Shown here piece after piece: positions 45,142 to 54,450 of a stretch of 64,000 nucleotides of DNA. Source of the DNA: Alcanivoracaceae bacterium (GTDB taxonomy: Bacteria > Pseudomonadota > Gammaproteobacteria > Xanthomonadales > Marinicellaceae); contig JADGEI010000006.1 of assembly GCA_016744455.1 (NCBI GenBank), positions 1 through 64,000 on the forward strand, written 5' to 3'. The first letter of the stretch is position 1. Every line of letters starts with the position of its first letter. Made by a program: the position numbers and the translations under genes. The notes under the pieces were generated by a model. The model did no database searches, had not been told where the DNA came from, and saw only the letters and a list, made by a program, of their open reading frames with translations.

Positions 45142-47304
45142 ATGATTGACTTTAAAGATTCTGAAGTAATTACTCAAATGTTGGATTTGTGTTTCTACGA
45201 ATCTTCCTATGCAAAGCTAATTGTTAGTGCTAAGGGTCAACAGGTGTTACAAGTCAATGAAATGTATTTAGAGGTTTTTGAGCAAACTGAACAAACAGCG
45301 CTTGGTAAACTATGGAACGCTATTGATTCAGTAAAAAACTATCAGCATTACAGTAATTATATAAAAGAAATTAACTCGAATGATAAAGTAGAATTTATTA
45401 TTAATTGTGAAATAAATAAGAAGAAAAAATGCTTTCATGTAGAATATTACTTGGGTGTATTAGCAGGTGAGGTTGTATATTTCGGTACAATACAACCAGA
45501 AAACACAAAGGGGTTATCAAATAATACTTTTAAAGTTTTAACAAAAATTTACAATACTGATACTCTGGATTTAACTTTTCCATCAAACCTTAATGAAGTT
45601 AGAGAGGAGTTGGGACTTGAATTTTTGTCTTTAATTGAAATCCACAATAGCAACTTCAATACATCAATTTCTGTTGGTGATAAGAATCTTGTTAAATCTA
45701 TAATGCAAAACTATTCCGAACAATTGTTGCTAGTTGTAAATACAAAAAATGAACTAGTTATATCTATAGATAATACACCATCAGCTGAAATGCTATCTAT
45801 AATGAAAGAAGTCAATTTACATACGTTATGCATTTATCCAATATATAGTCGAGATTCAATATTTGGTGTTATTTTAGGAGGTGCAAAATCAAATGTTGAT
45901 AGTTTGCAAACGCTATCATTATTATTGCAAGCCTTATGTAATCAAAGTAAGTTTTGTTTGTTTTCTAAAACTATAGTTAATCAAAGGAAAATTGAAGGTC
46001 AAATTGATAGGTTAACTAAGCTTCCCAATAGAAACTCAATGACAACTAAGTTTTCGGAAATTATGATAGACGGAATAAGTTCTGAAAAATATTTATCATT
46101 AATGATAGTAGATATTCATAAAATAAACTTTTATAATAAAAAGTTAGGGTCAGCATTAACTGATGAAATAATAATCAATGTATCAAGGCTTATAGTTCGT
46201 AGTATTGGTACTCAAGGTCAGGTATATCGGTTATCTGCTGATGAATTTACGGTGCTTTTACATCCTCATATGGAAAAAAGTTTAGTTGATGTGACAGCTC
46301 GCAGGATTATTAAAAATATTAGTAGGCCCTTTGTATTGAGTAACGGAGAAGATATACATGTAAATTTTAATATTGGGGTATCTGTTTTTCCTGATGATGG
46401 GCAAACTATATCCAGTATGATGAAGAACGCAGATTTAGCCTTGTATGATGCAAATTTAGCAGGAAGAAATAATTATTTGATTTTTAAATATTCTGAGACG
46501 GGACAGGCACTTAAGCAAAAAACTGAAATGGAAGAAAATTTAAAGATCGCCATAGAAAAAGGACATATCCATGCGTTTTATCAACCAAAAATACATGCGG
46601 TTTCAGAAGATATTATTGGTTTTGAAGCACTTGTTCGCTGGATAGATCCCGATATTGGAATGATAAATCCAGGACAGTTTATTCCTATTGCTGAAGAAAC
46701 AGGGTTGATTAAAGATATTGGTGAAATTGTTGCAAAACAATCTTGTGGTCAATTAATTAAATGGCAAAAAAAATTTGGAATGAACTTGACATGTTCCATC
46801 AATTTGTCTGTTGTGCAATTGATGGATAATAAATTGCCAAAGAAACTTGAAAAAATTATAAACACATCTGGTATTCACCCGCATTTTATAGATTTTGAAA
46901 TCACTGAAACAATTAGTTTGGATAATGTTCCTAATCTTATGGAGGTTTTAAATCAAATTGTTGAAATTGGTTGTACACTATCAATAGATGATTTTGGAAC
47001 AGGTCATTCAAGTTTAGATTATGTTAAAAGAATTCCAGCAAACTACATAAAAATTGATCAATCCTTTGTTAAAAATATTGGTTTAAATCCTGAAGATGAA
47101 GCAATATTAGATGCAACCATAAATATAGCAAAACGTTTGAATAGAAAACTAGTTGCAGAAGGAGTAGAAACTGAGCTTCAACGTGAATATTTGCTAGATA
47201 AAGATTGTGATTATTTTCAAGGCTTTCTATTTTCTCGTCCGTTACCAGTTGCTGAAGTTGATATACTATTAGCCACAAGGATAAAATTGATGGGTTCAGG
47301 ATAA
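45142..47304 (+). CDS. GGDEF-EAL domain protein with GAF-like sensor region
   Basis: About 720 residues. The N-terminal 290 residues carry a PAS-like and a GAF-like part. GGDEF (about 295-450) has the degenerate active site LSADEFTVL (SADEF), so cyclase activity is probably lost. EAL (about 460-715) has FEALVRW, IDFEITETI, SIDDFGTGHSSL, NYIKIDQSFV, LVAEGVET and DYFQGFLFSRPL, all intact, so it is likely an active c-di-GMP phosphodiesterase. I chose ATG 45142, which has AAGAG seven bases before it, over ATG 45088, whose 18 extra residues (MRSIVFVFGCTHAFKSFV) look unlike family proteins. Follows the hypothetical protein after a short gap. Confidence 0.88.
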   Translation: MIDFKDSEVITQMLDLCFYESSYAKLIVSAKGQQVLQVNEMYLEVFEQTEQTALGKLWNAIDSVKNYQHYSNYIKEINSNDKVEFIINCEINKKKKCFHVEYYLGVLAGEVVYFGTIQPENTKGLSNNTFKVLTKIYNTDTLDLTFPSNLNEVREELGLEFLSLIEIHNSNFNTSISVGDKNLVKSIMQNYSEQLLLVVNTKNELVISIDNTPSAEMLSIMKEVNLHTLCIYPIYSRDSIFGVILGGAKSNVDSLQTLSLLLQALCNQSKFCLFSKTIVNQRKIEGQIDRLTKLPNRNSMTTKFSEIMIDGISSEKYLSLMIVDIHKINFYNKKLGSALTDEIIINVSRLIVRSIGTQGQVYRLSADEFTVLLHPHMEKSLVDVTARRIIKNISRPFVLSNGEDIHVNFNIGVSVFPDDGQTISSMMKNADLALYDANLAGRNNYLIFKYSETGQALKQKTEMEENLKIAIEKGHIHAFYQPKIHAVSEDIIGFEALVRWIDPDIGMINPGQFIPIAEETGLIKDIGEIVAKQSCGQLIKWQKKFGMNLTCSINLSVVQLMDNKLPKKLEKIINTSGIHPHFIDFEITETISLDNVPNLMEVLNQIVEIGCTLSIDDFGTGHSSLDYVKRIPANYIKIDQSFVKNIGLNPEDEAILDATINIAKRLNRKLVAEGVETELQREYLLDKDCDYFQGFLFSRPLPVAEVDILLATRIKLMGSG

Positions 47305-47403
47305 ATTGAGTTTCTAATATATAACTTCTAACAATTTATCTATGTGGGATAGAAGGAGCGCAATTCAATATATGTCATTATAATTATTCAATTTCATATT
47401 GAC

Positions 47404-47428
47404 AGTAAAGTCTTAAGATGACTTTACT
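47404..47428 (+). promoter_or_regulatory. Hairpin upstream of rpoE
   Basis: Perfect 9-base stem AGTAAAGTC/GACTTTACT with a 7-base loop. No T run follows in either direction, so it is not a clear terminator. It could be a protein-binding site or leader structure. Confidence 0.35.
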
Positions 47429-47461
47429 AAAATTTATATAAAATATTTTTTAAATTTACTA

Positions 47462-47489
47462 AACTTTTTGCAACATGTAAGGTCATAAC
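47462..47489 (+). promoter_or_regulatory. Candidate sigma-E-type autoregulated promoter of rpoE
   Basis: AACTTT (47462-47467) and TCATAA (47484-47489), 16 to 17 bases apart, resemble the ECF sigma-E -35 (GGAACTT) and -10 (TCNNA) boxes. A transcript from here would begin near 47495, so the protein start at 47528 fits better than the ATG at 47498. The lack of GG before AACTT makes this tentative. Confidence 0.35.
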
Positions 47490-47527
47490 AGGCATCAATG
47501 AAAAAAACACAGGAAAAGAGTAAAGAT

Positions 47528-48133
47528 ATGTCCGATAAAGCGATAGATTCAGCACTCGTAAAACAAGCACAAAATGGGGATATTAAAGCCTTTGAGTTAC
47601 TTGTTCAGCGCTATCAACAAAAAGTTGGTGGTGTAGTATCCAAACTTATTAAAGATTATCATGAAATCCAAGACGTTACACAGGATGTATTTGTTAAAGT
47701 ATACAATTCATTAGCAAAGTTTAGAGGTGACTCTGCATTTTATACATGGATTTATCGTATAGCAATAAACACAGCAAAAAATTATTTAGTAGCTAAAAGT
47801 CGAAGAATCCAGAATTCTGATATTGAGCCTATTGAAGCAGAAAATTATGCTGGTGCTTTTGAAAATCAAAATTTTGATACACCTGATGCGGAATATGAAA
47901 GGCAAGAAATTGAGCAAGTAGTTCATGCTAGTATCTCGGAATTGCCAGACGATTTGAAACAAGCCATCACCTTAAGAGAAGTTGAAGGTATGAGCTATGA
48001 AGAAATAGCACAAGCAATGGATTGTCCTATTGGAACGGTTAGATCAAGAATATTTAGGGCAAGAGATGCCGTAGAAAACGCACTTAAGCCACTTAGAAAG
48101 AAAGAATACAAGAGAGCAAATTATGTCAGATAA
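47528..48133 (+). CDS. rpoE: RNA polymerase sigma factor RpoE (sigma-E / AlgU)
   Basis: A 201-residue ECF sigma factor for envelope stress. Region 2 contains LVQRYQQKVGGVVSKLIKDY and RGDSAFYTWIYRIAINTAKN; region 4 contains LPDDLKQAITLREVEGMSYE and CPIGTVRSRIFRARDAV. These match E. coli RpoE closely in order and spacing. Start 47528 is chosen because MSDKAID aligns with MSEQLTD of E. coli RpoE and GGAAAAGAG lies 7 bases before it. First gene of rpoE-rseA-rseC-degP. Confidence 0.97.
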   Translation: MSDKAIDSALVKQAQNGDIKAFELLVQRYQQKVGGVVSKLIKDYHEIQDVTQDVFVKVYNSLAKFRGDSAFYTWIYRIAINTAKNYLVAKSRRIQNSDIEPIEAENYAGAFENQNFDTPDAEYERQEIEQVVHASISELPDDLKQAITLREVEGMSYEEIAQAMDCPIGTVRSRIFRARDAVENALKPLRKKEYKRANYVR

Positions 48134-48725
48134 ATCAAACCAACAAATATCAAACTTAATGGATGGCGAATTAGAATTTAATGCCAGTAAGTTTCTGTTA
48201 AAGCGTATGGCTGCTGATGAGTCTTTATCAAAAACATGGGAAAACTACCATTTAATAAAGTCTTGTTTACAAAAAAAACCGCATGAGCCTTTAGTTGTTG
48301 ATATTGCAAGCAAGGTGAGTCAAAAATTACAGGGTCAAAATATAACTGTAGGAAAAATTGAACCTAAGTTAAATCGTTGGTTAAAGCCTGTTCTGGGAGT
48401 TGGAATTGCGGCAAGTGTTGCCTTTTTGTCTGTTTTTATGTTGCAAAATCAACAAGTTAATACACCGACTGCAACTATTCTAGCAAATAATGCCGTTCCA
48501 AACCCAATTATTAAGCCTATGATTCAACCAAGTCTTGCGTCTGCAGGAAAAACATTTGTACCACCACCTTCTTTAAGCCGATACCCATCACTTTCTACTA
48601 AAAACAACTACTCAAGTAATCAAGTGTTATCTCAATCAATGGGAATGCCGTATTTGATCATAATTAACCAGAAGGCAAAGCAACACAACTTGAGTCCAAT
48701 GAAAATAAAGGATTTAAGTGATTGA
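48123..48725 (+). CDS. rseA: Anti-sigma-E factor RseA
   Basis: A 200-residue membrane anti-sigma factor. The N-terminal RseA domain (SNLMDGELEFNASKFLLKRM, near residues 10-30, then WENYHLIKSCLQ) binds sigma-E in the cytoplasm. One membrane helix follows at about 90-110 (LGVGIAASVAFLSVFML), then a short, disordered periplasmic tail. Cleavage of such proteins releases sigma-E. It overlaps rpoE by 11 bases, and its stop overlaps the rseC start. Confidence 0.9.
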   Translation: MSDKSNQQISNLMDGELEFNASKFLLKRMAADESLSKTWENYHLIKSCLQKKPHEPLVVDIASKVSQKLQGQNITVGKIEPKLNRWLKPVLGVGIAASVAFLSVFMLQNQQVNTPTATILANNAVPNPIIKPMIQPSLASAGKTFVPPPSLSRYPSLSTKNNYSSNQVLSQSMGMPYLIIINQKAKQHNLSPMKIKDLSD

Positions 48726-49189
48726 TTAAGCTTGCAAAAATTTCACACATTGATAATGCGACTGTCACTTTAAGGTTACAAGAAAACAACCAATGTTTAG
48801 ATTGTGAAAGCCATTGTAATGATGGCTTTTTAAGTTTTTTATTTCATAAATCTAAAACAAGAGAGTTAAAAGTTGCTCGTAACAATATAGGCACAGGCTT
48901 CCATTTAATGGATGGCAATAATTTTTTCGATCAAAGTTGCCAAGTAAATGACGTTATTGGAATTAATTTTGATGAATCAAAACTATTACGCTTAACTACT
49001 ATTCTCTACGGTCTACCTATTATACTAATTTTTTTCTTGTTAATTATGGGGAGTTTTACTTTTGATGCACTAGGCTTAAATGTTGATGTAGGAGGATGTG
49101 TGGGTTTTTTAACCGGTCTAATTCTCGCAAAATATTTGATTAGTACAAATCAAGAAAAAATGAAGCCACATGTGAAATTTTTTAAATAA
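48722..49189 (+). CDS. rseC: SoxR-reducing/RseC family protein
   Basis: A 155-residue membrane protein with an N-terminal cysteine group (CLDCESHC, residues 20-27) that could bind a metal or Fe-S centre, two membrane helices (about 82-107 and 118-140), and a charged tail. RseC helps the SoxR reductase in other bacteria and may modulate sigma-E. It starts with TTG overlapping the rseA stop. rseB, which lies between rseA and rseC in enterics, is absent. Confidence 0.88.
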   Translation: MIKLAKISHIDNATVTLRLQENNQCLDCESHCNDGFLSFLFHKSKTRELKVARNNIGTGFHLMDGNNFFDQSCQVNDVIGINFDESKLLRLTTILYGLPIILIFFLLIMGSFTFDALGLNVDVGGCVGFLTGLILAKYLISTNQEKMKPHVKFFK

Positions 49190-49210
49190 TTAATTGTCAA
49201 AAGAGTGTAT

Positions 49211-49286
49211 GAGCTATACATGCCATTCCAAAGATGGAATAATGAAAAATAGTTTATTTTTCATTATTCCTCTTCATACTAGCTCT
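49211..49286 (+). promoter_or_regulatory. Long hairpin with an alternative structure upstream of degP
   Basis: A perfect 16-base stem at 49236-49251 and 49255-49270 with a GTT loop, extended on the outside by GAGCTA (49211-49216) pairing with TAGCTC (49280-49285). A shorter stem ATTCCA/TGGAAT (49225-49230 and 49235-49240) shares bases with it, so only one can form. No T run follows. It may be a leader that controls degP or a repeat-type element. Confidence 0.5.
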
Positions 49287-49317
49287 TAATTAATATTACT
49301 TTTGGAGGAACATTGAA

Positions 49318-50700
49318 ATGTTTAGAAATATGTATAAAAAAACCACCTGTGTATTGTTGATAACACTATCACAATTATCTTTTGCTAATTCAATTGTATT
49401 GCCCGACTTTACCTCACTTGTTGAGAAAACAGGAGCCGCAGTTGTTAATATTACTGCAAGGCAAAACGCTGAAGAATCCCTTAATCGTAACCAAACACCT
49501 CAAACACCACACCCTTTGGAAAGATTTTTTGGTATCCCACATGGTCAATCACCACAAGAAAGAGATAGCGTGTCAGGTGGGTCTGGTTTTATTATTTCTT
49601 CGGATGGTTATATTTTGACTAATCGGCATGTGATACATGATGCAGACGAAATTACAGTTAGGTTGGTAGATAGACGTGAATACGAAGCAGAATTGATAGG
49701 CGAAGATGAAGCCAGTGATATCGCCTTATTAAAAGTTGATGCCAATGACTTGCCTGTGCTTAATGTTGGAGACACCAGAAATTTAAAGATTGGCGAGTGG
49801 GTAATGGCAATTGGATCGCCATTAAGTTTCGAGCATTCGGTTACAAAAGGCATTATTTCTGCGAAAGGGCGATCATTAGGGCGTCAACAGTATATCCCTT
49901 ATATTCAAACGGACGTGCCTATTAATCGTGGTAATTCAGGCGGGCCATTAATTAATATGGATGCTGAAGTCATTGGTATAAATACCATTATTATTTCCAA
50001 TACTGGCGGTTATATGGGTTTATCCTTTTCAATTCCTATTGATGTTGCCATGTCTGTTGTTGAGCAATTGAAAACATCTGGGATTGTGAAAAGAGGTTTG
50101 CTTGGCGTAAATATTCAGCCTATTAATCAGCAAATGGCAGACTATTTAGGTTTAGAAAAGCCTCAAGGTGCTTTAGTAACAAATATTAATAAGGGTTCAG
50201 CAGCTGAAAAAGCTGGCTTTGAAGTTCAGGATGTTATTGTGAAATTTAATGGGTTGGATGTTGCAACATCGAGTTCCTTGCCTCCTATGGTTGGAACTAT
50301 CCAACCTGGAACATCAGTTAGTGTTGAAATTGTAAGAGATGGAGATTACAAAACAATACAAGCTGTACTAGGCGGCTTGGATAATGATGAATTGGCTGAT
50401 GAAAATGATCCAACTACTAGCAAAAATTTAGAAATAGGCTTTGAAATAGCTAGCTTATCTGATAATTTAAAACAGCAATTGGGTGTTGAATCTGGAGTTA
50501 TTGTAAAAAGCGTTAGTAGTAGAAAAGTTCAAAGAGCTGGATTAAGAGTTGAAGATATTATCTTACAAATCAATAAAGTGTCGGTTGAAAGTGTTAAACA
50601 GTTTAAGAAACAATTAAAAAACGTGAAAGATAATAGCCCAATAGTACTTTTAGTCAAGCAAGCTGGTGCAAATCGCTTTATTGTTATTGAACAAGATTAA
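49318..50700 (+). CDS. degP: DegP/MucD-type periplasmic serine protease
   Basis: A 460-residue S1C protease/chaperone that degrades misfolded envelope proteins. A signal peptide (about 1-24, ending SFA), a trypsin-like domain with the triad in TNRHVIHDAD, ASDIALLKVD and NRGNSGGPL, and two PDZ domains (about 260-350 and 370-455) are seen. Follows the sigma-E genes, as mucD does in pseudomonads, so it is very probably in the sigma-E regulon. Ends at a strong terminator. Confidence 0.95.
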   Translation: MFRNMYKKTTCVLLITLSQLSFANSIVLPDFTSLVEKTGAAVVNITARQNAEESLNRNQTPQTPHPLERFFGIPHGQSPQERDSVSGGSGFIISSDGYILTNRHVIHDADEITVRLVDRREYEAELIGEDEASDIALLKVDANDLPVLNVGDTRNLKIGEWVMAIGSPLSFEHSVTKGIISAKGRSLGRQQYIPYIQTDVPINRGNSGGPLINMDAEVIGINTIIISNTGGYMGLSFSIPIDVAMSVVEQLKTSGIVKRGLLGVNIQPINQQMADYLGLEKPQGALVTNINKGSAAEKAGFEVQDVIVKFNGLDVATSSSLPPMVGTIQPGTSVSVEIVRDGDYKTIQAVLGGLDNDELADENDPTTSKNLEIGFEIASLSDNLKQQLGVESGVIVKSVSSRKVQRAGLRVEDIILQINKVSVESVKQFKKQLKNVKDNSPIVLLVKQAGANRFIVIEQD

Positions 50701-50726
50701 GCATTTAGGTACAATGTGTCCTCTTT

Positions 50727-50755
50727 AAATCCCGTATATTACGGGATTTTTGTTT
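50727..50755 (+). terminator. Rho-independent terminator of the rpoE-degP operon
   Basis: Ten-base stem AAATCCCGTA/TACGGGATTT (50727-50736 and 50740-50749), three-base loop, followed by TTGTTT. It lies 27 bases after the degP stop and only 10-20 bases before the lepA start. Confidence 0.85.
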
Positions 50756-50764
50756 ATTGGACTA

Positions 50765-52555
50765 ATGAAACTAATGCATCATATTCGTAACTTCTCAATT
50801 ATTGCTCATATCGACCATGGTAAATCCACATTGGCAGACAGGTTTATACAGCACTGTGGTGGACTATCAGAACGTGAAATGGATAAACAGGTGCTCGATA
50901 GTATGGATATTGAACGAGAACGTGGTATTACAATTAAGTCTCAAGCAGTTAGTTTAGAATACAAAGCTAAAGATGGATTGGTTTATCATCTCAATTTAAT
51001 TGACACTCCGGGACATGTGGATTTTTCATATGAGGTATCACGCTCATTGGCTGCTTGTGAAGGAGCGTTATTAGTTGTAGATGCAGCTCAAGGAGTTGAG
51101 GCTCAAAGTGTAGCAAACTGTTACACGGCAATTGAACAGGGCCTTGAAGTATTGCCAGTAATTAATAAAATTGATTTACCTTCCGCAGACGTTGAAAAAG
51201 TAAAACAAGAAATAGAGGATGTCATTGGCATTGATGCCAGTGAGGCGAGTTTGACAAGCGCTAAAACAGGAGAAGGAATCGTTGATGTATTGGAAGCGAT
51301 TATTAAGCACATTCCTGCTCCTAATGGTGATGAAAATATGCCATTACAAGCGTCAATTATTGATTCATGGTTTGATAATTATTTAGGTGTTGTCTCTCTA
51401 ATTAGGTTGTTCAATGGGAAATTAAGTAAAAAAGATAAAATTAGAATTATGTCGCTTGATACTGACCATGTGGCGGATAATATTGGCATATTTACTCCCA
51501 AAAGAGTAGAAAAAGACTTGCTTAACTGTGGAGAAGTTGGCTTTGTATCTGCTTCGATTAAAGATGTACATGGTGCACCAGTAGGTGACACGATAACATT
51601 GACTAAGAATTTAGCGAGTGAGCCATTGCCAGGATTTATGGAATCACAACCTAGAGTATTTGCAGGCCTGTTTCCTACATCAGCAGACGATTATCAGGGA
51701 CTGCGTGAAGCACTTGAAAAGCTTCGTTTAAATGATGCTGCTTTAAATTTTGAACCCGAATCATCTACGGCTCTTGGGTTTGGGTTTCGCTGTGGGTTTT
51801 TAGGTTTGTTGCACATGGAGGTTATTCAAGAACGAATTGAACGAGAGTTTGATATTGATTTAGTGACGACCGCTCCTACAGTGATCTATGAACTGGTTGA
51901 TAAAAAAGGTGTTACACACAAATTAGATAACCCAGCAGATTTACCTGAGTTTTTTGAAGAGATTAGAGAGCCTATTATCACAGCAAATATTTTGTTGCCT
52001 AATGATTATGTAGGTTCAGTTATTGGTTTATGTATTGAAAAACGAGGGGTTCAAAAAAATATCACCTATTTAGGAAAGCAAGTTTCAATAGTATTTGAAT
52101 TACCATTGAGTGAAGTGGTTCTTGACTTTTTTGATCGTTTAAAATCTGTTTCAAGAGGATATGCGTCTTTTGATTATGAGTTTAGTCATTTTGAGCCAAG
52201 TAACTTGATACGCTTAGATATTTTGTTGAATGGTGAACTTGTAGATGCTTTGTCAGTCTTAACACATAGGGATAATGCAAGAAAACGCGGTAAGGAGTTG
52301 GCAGATAAGCTTAAAGAGTTGATTCCAAGACAAATGTTTGATGTTGCTATTCAGGCAGCAATTGGTTCACATATTATTGCTAGAACTACTGTAAAAGCGT
52401 TACGCAAAAATGTAACAGCTAAATGTTATGGCGGGGATGCAAGTCGTAAAAGAAAATTATTAGAAAAACAAAAACGCGGAAAAAAACGCATGAAACAAAT
52501 TGGTAGGGTTGAAGTCCCTCAATCAGCGTTTTTAGCCATCTTAAAAGTAGAATAG
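50765..52555 (+). CDS. lepA: Elongation factor 4 (LepA)
   Basis: A 596-residue translational GTPase. G1 is [14 protein letters not shown], with [26 protein letters not shown] and NKIDLPSAD following; the lepA-specific C-terminal ends [20 protein letters not shown]. LepA is a ribosome-associated GTPase involved in translation under stress. A start at ATG 50765 or 50774 ([10 protein letters not shown], near E. coli MKNIRNFSII) is preferred over TTG 50750, which lies in the terminator. First gene of lepA-lepB-DUF4845-rnc-era-recO. Confidence 0.97.
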   Translation: MKLMHHIRNFSIIAHIDHGKSTLADRFIQHCGGLSEREMDKQVLDSMDIERERGITIKSQAVSLEYKAKDGLVYHLNLIDTPGHVDFSYEVSRSLAACEGALLVVDAAQGVEAQSVANCYTAIEQGLEVLPVINKIDLPSADVEKVKQEIEDVIGIDASEASLTSAKTGEGIVDVLEAIIKHIPAPNGDENMPLQASIIDSWFDNYLGVVSLIRLFNGKLSKKDKIRIMSLDTDHVADNIGIFTPKRVEKDLLNCGEVGFVSASIKDVHGAPVGDTITLTKNLASEPLPGFMESQPRVFAGLFPTSADDYQGLREALEKLRLNDAALNFEPESSTALGFGFRCGFLGLLHMEVIQERIEREFDIDLVTTAPTVIYELVDKKGVTHKLDNPADLPEFFEEIREPIITANILLPNDYVGSVIGLCIEKRGVQKNITYLGKQVSIVFELPLSEVVLDFFDRLKSVSRGYASFDYEFSHFEPSNLIRLDILLNGELVDALSVLTHRDNARKRGKELADKLKELIPRQMFDVAIQAAIGSHIIARTTVKALRKNVTAKCYGGDASRKRKLLEKQKRGKKRMKQIGRVEVPQSAFLAILKVE

Positions 52556-52565
52556 AGATTTATAT

Positions 52566-53357
52566 ATGAATGAGATACATTTTGATTTTGAAGCATTTTT
52601 AACTATAGCAAGTTTGGTAACAGGGTTGTTATGGTTGTTAGCCATATATTTTAAAAAAAGCAATACTACAATGGGATTTGCTAAGAATACAGTTGACCAA
52701 ATAGGTTCGTTTTTTCCTGTATTACTTTTTGTATTGGTAATACGGACTTTTGTATTTGAACCATTTAGAATTCCCTCATCTTCTATGATGCCTACCTTGT
52801 TAACAGGTGATTTTATCTATGTAAATAAATTTTCTTATGGTTTAAAAATGCCTGTTTTACATGACACAATCATCGAAATAGGTAAGCCTAAACGAGGAGA
52901 TATAATAGTTTTCCGTTTCCCAGGAGACCAATCTGTAGACTATATAAAACGCGTTATTGGGTTACCTGGTGATAAAATACATTATGATAAAAGGAAAAAA
53001 GAATTATACATAAATGGAAAGCTTATGGAGCAAGAATTTATTGGCTTGTATGATGGACTAATGGATAATCCAAAAACAGATAGGCAGGAAGTTGCTAAAT
53101 ACGAAACATTGGATGATGTAAAACATAAGATGTTTACAACAAATCACAGATACAACCCTTTTGAATTTACTGATGTAGTTGTTCCTGAAGGTGAGTACTT
53201 TGCAATGGGTGATAACCGAGATCACAGTTCAGATTCACGTGTTTGGGGCTTTGTTCCTGAGAGAAATCTTGTAGGCCGAGCAGTTTTTATATGGATGCAT
53301 TGGCGAACATCAGATTTTTTTCAAGGATTAAAAAGAATTGGTACAAAATTAATCTAA
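52566..53357 (+). CDS. lepB: Signal peptidase I
   Basis: A 263-residue inner-membrane protease that removes signal peptides. Two N-terminal helices (about 8-26 and 46-64), catalytic serine in RIPSSSMMPTLLTGDFI near 69-85, catalytic lysine in VDYIKRVIGLPGDKI, and GDNRDHSSDSRVWGFVP near the end are all present. Follows lepA by 10 bases, the typical lepA-lepB pair. Confidence 0.97.
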   Translation: MNEIHFDFEAFLTIASLVTGLLWLLAIYFKKSNTTMGFAKNTVDQIGSFFPVLLFVLVIRTFVFEPFRIPSSSMMPTLLTGDFIYVNKFSYGLKMPVLHDTIIEIGKPKRGDIIVFRFPGDQSVDYIKRVIGLPGDKIHYDKRKKELYINGKLMEQEFIGLYDGLMDNPKTDRQEVAKYETLDDVKHKMFTTNHRYNPFEFTDVVVPEGEYFAMGDNRDHSSDSRVWGFVPERNLVGRAVFIWMHWRTSDFFQGLKRIGTKLI

Positions 53358-53403
53358 ATACATGTTAATATGGCTTTAAATTACAAAACAATAAAGAGAA
53401 ATT

Positions 53404-53769
53404 ATGAAAGTTAAAAATAAACAACAAGGCATGTCAATGATAGGGTTAGTTCTATTTATGAGTCTACTCGCATTTGTTATTTATGCAGGCATAAGGCTTG
53501 GCCCAATATATAGTGAATATTATTCTGTTGTAAAGGCAATGAAGTTAGTTGCAAATAAATCAGGAGCTGCAAATAAATCTCCCAGTGCTATTAAAGAAGA
53601 AATGATGAAAAATTTCTATACCAGTTATGTAGAAAGGGTTAAGAAAAAAGACATCAAAGTCATAAGAAGTCGTGGTAAGCAACTTCAGGTTAAATATGAT
53701 GTACAGGAACCATTTATTGGAAACTTGGACTTTTTAGTTCACTTTGATAAAACTTTACCTCTTAAATAA
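53404..53769 (+). CDS. DUF4845 membrane protein
   Basis: A 121-residue protein with one N-terminal helix (GMSMIGLVLFMSLLAFVIYA) that resembles a type IV pilin-like start, and a conserved domain GPIYSEYYSVVKAMKLVANK. DUF4845 proteins are found between lepB and rnc in many Gammaproteobacteria; function unknown. Here it holds exactly that place. Confidence 0.88.
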   Translation: MKVKNKQQGMSMIGLVLFMSLLAFVIYAGIRLGPIYSEYYSVVKAMKLVANKSGAANKSPSAIKEEMMKNFYTSYVERVKKKDIKVIRSRGKQLQVKYDVQEPFIGNLDFLVHFDKTLPLK

Positions 53770-53784
53770 ATTAGATTCTTTTAA

Positions 53785-54450
53785 ATGGATATTATATTAG
53801 GCCAACATGTTGAGTTTAATAATCAAAAGATCTTAAAACAAGCGTTAACACATCGAAGTGCTGCAAAAGAAAATAATGAGCGGCTTGAATTTCTTGGAGA
53901 CAGTATATTAGGGTTTGTTATAACTAAGTGGTTGTATGCTAATTACAGCGATTTACCTGAAGGGAAGCTATCACGAATACGCTCAAACCTTGTAAAAGGA
54001 ACTACTTTAGCTGAAATTGCTAAGTATTATAATGTTGGGGAACTTTTAATATTAGGCATTGGTGAGTTAAAATCAGGTGGTCATAAACGCGCTAGTGTAC
54101 TTGCTGATGTAGTTGAAGCGATATTTGCAGCTGTATTTATTGATAAGGGTATTGAAATAGCAGAGCAATTTATTCTTGCTGTAATGAAACGTTGGTTACA
54201 GAAAATTGACCCCAACATTAGTGATAAAGATGCCAAAACTAGATTACAAGAATTTTTACAAAAACAAGGACTTAATATCCCTGCATATTCTATAATATCA
54301 AAACAAGGAAAAGATCATTTGCAAACTTTTAAAATGGAATGTCATATTGTTGAATTAAACAAGAAAGCAACAGCGGTGCATAGAAGTAGAAAAAGAGCAG
54401 AACAACAAGCAGCACAGAATGTCCTAGATCTAATTGGTGTTAACCAATGA
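53785..54450 (+). CDS. rnc: Ribonuclease III
   Basis: A 221-residue double-strand RNA endonuclease for rRNA and mRNA processing. Signature ERLEFLGDSILGFVI near 33-47 with catalytic Glu/Asp, second acidic group in ADVVEAIFAAVFIDKG, and a C-terminal dsRBD (about 150-218, KTRLQEFLQKQGLNIPAYSI). Its end overlaps era by four bases. Confidence 0.97.
   Translation: MDIILGQHVEFNNQKILKQALTHRSAAKENNERLEFLGDSILGFVITKWLYANYSDLPEGKLSRIRSNLVKGTTLAEIAKYYNVGELLILGIGELKSGGHKRASVLADVVEAIFAAVFIDKGIEIAEQFILAVMKRWLQKIDPNISDKDAKTRLQEFLQKQGLNIPAYSIISKQGKDHLQTFKMECHIVELNKKATAVHRSRKRAEQQAAQNVLDLIGVNQ

Noticed and set aside
47404-47428. Perfect 9-base stem before rpoE as a terminator of the GGDEF-EAL gene
   Set aside because: No T run follows on either strand; kept only as an unexplained hairpin.
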